Positions 6,789 to 9,202 of a stretch of 9,202 nucleotides of DNA are shown here, piece after piece; the stretch's first letter is position 1, and each line of letters starts with the position of its first letter. The position numbers and the translations under genes were made by a program. The DNA lies in assembly GCA_947088195.1 (NCBI GenBank), contig CAMUFS010000107.1, forward strand, positions 1 to 9,202. Reading direction: 5' to 3'. The stretch is from an uncultured Clostridia bacterium (GTDB lineage Bacteria > Bacillota > Clostridia > Lachnospirales > Lachnospiraceae). The notes under the pieces were generated by a model, which saw only the letters and a program-made list of their open reading frames with translations, did no database searches and was not told the DNA's origin.

Positions 6789-7717
6789 TAGCTCTCCTCC
6801 CCTTCCTTTGTGAGTTGCATAAAAATAGTTTCCAGATTATCCCTCTTTCTCCCAAAGGACAGCACTCGTATGCCACTGCTTACCATGTGCTGCAAAAGCT
6901 CCGCCTCCTCCTTTGCAGAACCAGTAAAGGTAAATTGAAATTCCTGCCCATCTATGGCAAGCGACTGCACCATATCGTTAGATCTTAGAAAATCTAATGT
7001 TTTTCTCTGATCATCACAAACGCGAACCAGAATTGGATTTGAAATATTGACCGCCGAGACAATCTCCTCTATATTTCCTTGCTGCAAAAGCTCTCCCTTA
7101 TTGATAATGCCGATGCTGCTGCACATCTCCGCAAGCTCTGACAGAATATGAGAGCTAATTAAAATCGTGGTTCCTTTGCGGCAAAGCTCCTTTAATATAC
7201 TTTTCATCTCAAATCTGGAACGTGGATCCAGCCCAGAGGACGGTTCATCAAGAATTAGCACATCTGGCTTGTGAATCAATGCACGGGCAAGGCACAACCT
7301 CTGCTGCATCCCTCTCGACAATTCATCCACATAAACCTCCCCTCTGCCCTCCAGCCCCATCTGCTCCATAAGCTCATAACAGCGCTCTGTCACCTCCCTG
7401 CCGACAAGACCATAGGTTGAAGCGTAAAACTCCATATACTCAATCGCTTTTAAATTATCATAGACGCCAAAAAAATCTGGCACATACCCAATTTTCTGTT
7501 TTAATTTATCTGCGTCCTTTAATGCGTCCATCCCGTCCAGATATACATTGCCGCTGTCCGCGCGCAAAAGTCCTGTCATAATCTTGATCGTCGTCGTCTT
7601 TCCAGCCCCATTGGGCCCAATAAAGCCAAATAACTCTCCCTCTCCCACCTCCATGCTCAGCCCGTTGAGTGCTCTGAATTTTCCGTAATTTTTCACCAGC
7701 TTTTCAATCTTTAACAT
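6788..7717 (-). CDS. ABC transporter ATP-binding protein of an ABC-2 type exporter
   Basis: With ATG 7717 the protein has 309 residues (numbers here count from GTG 7726, three residues longer). All nucleotide-binding elements are present: Walker A GPNGAGKT (37-44), signature LSRGM (136-140, a variant of LSGGQ), Walker B VLILDEP (156-162), D-loop SGLD (164-167) and switch histidine H193 in SSH. At the Q-loop the sequence is GYVPDFFGVYDNL, so aspartate D84 stands where glutamine is usual. From memory this PDFFGVYD type recurs in one subgroup of ABC-2 ATPases and is not damage. The last 90 residues form an accessory domain of unknown role. The start is ambiguous: GTG 7726 directly abuts the preceding stop, whereas ATG 7717 has AGGTG six bases before it and gives the typical MLKIEKLVKNYG beginning, so I prefer ATG. 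The protein should power the permease encoded next, with which it overlaps by one base. Confidence 0.95.
   Translation of the reverse strand: MLKIEKLVKNYGKFRALNGLSMEVGEGELFGFIGPNGAGKTTTIKIMTGLLRADSGNVYLDGMDALKDADKLKQKIGYVPDFFGVYDNLKAIEYMEFYASTYGLVGREVTERCYELMEQMGLEGRGEVYVDELSRGMQQRLCLARALIHKPDVLILDEPSSGLDPRSRFEMKSILKELCRKGTTILISSHILSELAEMCSSIGIINKGELLQQGNIEEIVSAVNISNPILVRVCDDQRKTLDFLRSNDMVQSLAIDGQEFQFTFTGSAKEEAELLQHMVSSGIRVLSFGRKRDNLETIFMQLTKEGEES
6794..6802 (-). promoter_or_regulatory. Ribosome binding site of the ABC permease, inside the ATPase 3' end
   Basis: GGGGAGGAG on the minus strand, with its GGAGG core seven bases before ATG 6788, is part of the last codons of the ATPase gene (EGEES then stop). 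Together with the TAATG stop/start overlap it indicates coupled translation of ATPase and permease. Confidence 0.75.
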
Positions 7718-7723
7718 GCCCTG

Positions 7724-7729
7724 CACCTA
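7724..7729 (-). promoter_or_regulatory. Ribosome binding site of the ABC ATPase, containing the upstream stop codon
   Basis: The minus strand reads TAGGTGCAGGGCATG. TAG (7729-7727) ends the membrane protein gene, and AGGTG forms a Shine-Dalgarno sequence six bases before ATG 7717. The same stop-in-ribosome-site design recurs at the carB/receiver junction. An alternative GTG start at 7726 would instead use AGAGG a few bases further upstream. Confidence 0.55.
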
Positions 7730-9202
7730 TTTTCCTCTGATCACGGAGACAATCGGCAAAACAATCTCCTTATACTGCTCCATATCCATCATATCAGAGC
7801 TGTATTGTACAATCATTGTATATCTTCCATCCCTGCTCACAAGATATTTCTCCAGATCCGTGATCCAAAAATTTTTCCTGCTTAAGTCCACCTGCTCATA
7901 GACAAGCGTCAATGGATTATAGAAATACACCTTTCCGGTAAATGCCTGATAATCAGGATTATCCAGCGCTACCTCCGCCGGGGCAAAGCGCACTGCCCGA
8001 AGCTGCTCCACACTTCCCAGATAATACTCCAATCGTATGCTTGTACTGTAGGTGGAATTTGTCACAGGATTGTAACTGATATCCTCATCAATATTTCCTA
8101 TCTCCTCGGAGGTTAGATTCTGGTAGTGCATTCCCCCCATAGAGGTATCCAGAGTCACTGTTCGGCTTACCAAGGTGGCTCCGTGCGCTGGATATATATT
8201 CCCTGTCTGAAAATCCCCCTCCTGATCCTCTGCGAGAAATGCAAGCAGCACTGCACTTGTCCCGCTGTCCGTATTCATCTGGCTAAGATAATATTTTAAA
8301 AGCCCTGTTTTCTGCGAAAGAATAGCATATTCCTTATTCTCCGAATCCATCTGATGCTTCATGCCAAAAAAGCCCGTCACATCACCTGCTGCTCTCTCAT
8401 AAGTATCGGGATAAAAATAAAGCTTTTTAACATCCTGAAGCCTTATCTCCTCCCCTGCTTTCAAATCCCCAAGCAGATAGATGCCATTTCGCAGCACTAA
8501 AATCACATCCTCCAGATCCCTCTGTGTTCTATTATACGCCGTTCCGCTTAGATTTTCATTAAAATATGCCAGATTGGCATCAAATCCAAGCAGGTCTCGA
8601 TCCTCCCACTCCTTCTCCAATTTAAAAAACCTAGATTCAAATGGAGCAGATTGACGCATGGTAATATTCGTCGCCTCATCTCCCTGATACATTTCCACCT
8701 GATAATCACGAAGTACTGTCTCCTTGTCCACAGACTCATTATAATACCAGCTATCTGTAGAAATAGGACCAACCGAGTACTCTGGCTGAATCATAATCTG
8801 ATACGGACTGCTGGTGGGTGCTTTTGTATCCATATATGTCTTTCCTGATACCAGCCTTCCATCTAAAGTCCATACAGTGGCATAGCGAATAATGGGATCT
8901 CGAAATCTTGTCCCTGTTCCCATCAGATAGATCAAAACGGAAAATAAAATGGCAAGTCCTGTCACCACAGCTCCTGTTCTACCCGCTTTGTCTCTCTTTC
9001 GAAGCACATAGTATGCCGTTGGCCCGACAAGCAATAAATACAGTACAATAATAACTACATAGACAGAAATTTTCGGAAGCTTTCTTCCCATCGCAGTGTT
9101 AAGAAGCTCCCGAACAGACTGCCATGTCTCCTCTCCATTAAAATAATGATCCTGCTCGATAATCGCCGTGATGGTATCTGCAGAACACACCCGGCTGATA
9201 AC
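7727..9202 (-). CDS. Membrane protein with large extracytoplasmic domain, ABC-module partner, cut by right window edge
   Basis: The visible 491 residues are the C-terminal part; the frame stays open to the edge, and the GTG at 9190 is probably an internal valine, not a start. After about 44 residues come a first helix (about 45-67, ending LLLVGPTAYYVL), a strongly basic loop RKRDKAGR, and a second helix (about 76-95). The positive-inside rule places the loop in the cytoplasm and both flanks outside. The rest (about 96-491) is a soluble, probably beta-rich region full of aromatic and polar residues, with no cysteine or catalytic signature that I recognise. The helix pair with VGP followed by Y-x-VLR is a pattern I recall from uncharacterised envelope proteins encoded beside ABC-2 transporters; the missing N-terminal part would then also be extracytoplasmic. 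It ends nine bases before the ATPase start, so it is likely a dedicated partner, for example an extracytoplasmic substrate-binding or assembly subunit. Function unknown. Confidence 0.85.
   Translation of the reverse strand, partial: VISRVCSADTITAIIEQDHYFNGEETWQSVRELLNTAMGRKLPKISVYVVIIVLYLLLVGPTAYYVLRKRDKAGRTGAVVTGLAILFSVLIYLMGTGTRFRDPIIRYATVWTLDGRLVSGKTYMDTKAPTSSPYQIMIQPEYSVGPISTDSWYYNESVDKETVLRDYQVEMYQGDEATNITMRQSAPFESRFFKLEKEWEDRDLLGFDANLAYFNENLSGTAYNRTQRDLEDVILVLRNGIYLLGDLKAGEEIRLQDVKKLYFYPDTYERAAGDVTGFFGMKHQMDSENKEYAILSQKTGLLKYYLSQMNTDSGTSAVLLAFLAEDQEGDFQTGNIYPAHGATLVSRTVTLDTSMGGMHYQNLTSEEIGNIDEDISYNPVTNSTYSTSIRLEYYLGSVEQLRAVRFAPAEVALDNPDYQAFTGKVYFYNPLTLVYEQVDLSRKNFWITDLEKYLVSRDGRYTMIVQYSSDMMDMEQYKEIVLPIVSVIRGK

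Larger units (their letters stand above)
1..9202 (-). other. Predicted seven-gene transcription unit, both ends outside the window
   Basis: All seven genes share the minus strand with junctions of 9 bases, a 1-base overlap, an 8-base overlap, 23 bases, 11 bases and 39 bases. No gap is long enough for a usual promoter plus terminator, and no stem-loop followed by a T-run is visible at any junction. Internal promoters inside coding sequence, for instance in the carB 3' end ahead of the signalling pair, cannot be excluded by eye. The operon call is inference from spacing and strand. Confidence 0.7.

Noticed and set aside
8740..8750. TATAAT-like hexamer on the minus strand inside the membrane protein gene
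   Set aside because: It encodes part of the reading frame, no matching -35 element is seen at a proper distance, and no gene starts nearby.
9188..9190. GTG at 9190 as the start of the membrane protein gene
   Set aside because: The frame is open to the window edge (Val-Ile-Ser-Arg before it), the visible sequence starts in mid-domain, and there is no room to see a ribosome site. The gene is treated as cut by the edge.
1..9202. CRISPR arrays, tRNA or rRNA genes, insertion sequences and phage genes
   Set aside because: No regularly spaced repeats, no terminal inverted repeats and no transposase or integrase motifs were seen. The window is filled with the seven genes described.

Overview
This 9.2 kb window is fully coding on the minus strand. 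Seven genes run head to tail from the right edge to the left edge, and the widest gap is 39 bases. The family set and the CarB sequence type point to an anaerobic member of the Bacillota, probably Clostridia of the Lachnospiraceae kind. Supporting traits are the strong GGAGG-type ribosome binding sites, a cytoplasmic PocR-domain histidine kinase, and an ABC ATPase of the 'PDFFGVYD' type. The taxonomic call is inference; no rRNA or other marker gene is present.

Layout in transcription order (right to left). (1) 9202-7727: the C-terminal part of a membrane protein with two transmembrane helices and a large predicted extracytoplasmic domain, cut by the right edge. (2) 7717-6788: an ABC transporter ATPase. 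(3) 6788-5874: an ABC-2 type permease. These three look like one export or envelope module. (4) 5881-5015: a PHP-domain phosphoesterase of the TrpH/YciV (RNase AM) type. (5) 4991-1773: carB, the large subunit of carbamoyl-phosphate synthase, with no carA beside it. (6) 1761-964: a protein made of a degenerate receiver followed by an intact receiver, with no output domain. (7) 924-1: the N-terminal 308 residues of a soluble PocR-domain sensor histidine kinase, cut by the left edge.

The junctions are very tight: 9 bases, a 1-base overlap, an 8-base overlap, 23 bases, 11 bases and 39 bases. Two Shine-Dalgarno sequences are built around the stop codon of the gene before (TAGGTG and TAGGAGGTG). 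I saw no terminator and no convincing promoter at any junction, so the simplest reading is one long transcript whose promoter lies beyond the right edge. The grouping is unusual. A membrane-envelope ABC module, a nucleotide phosphoesterase, a pyrimidine/arginine biosynthetic enzyme and a two-component sensing pair share one transcription unit. I cannot show that they work together. The kinase and the double receiver are very likely partners, and the ABC trio is very likely one complex. The link between those two groups and PHP-carB may be no more than transcriptional packing.
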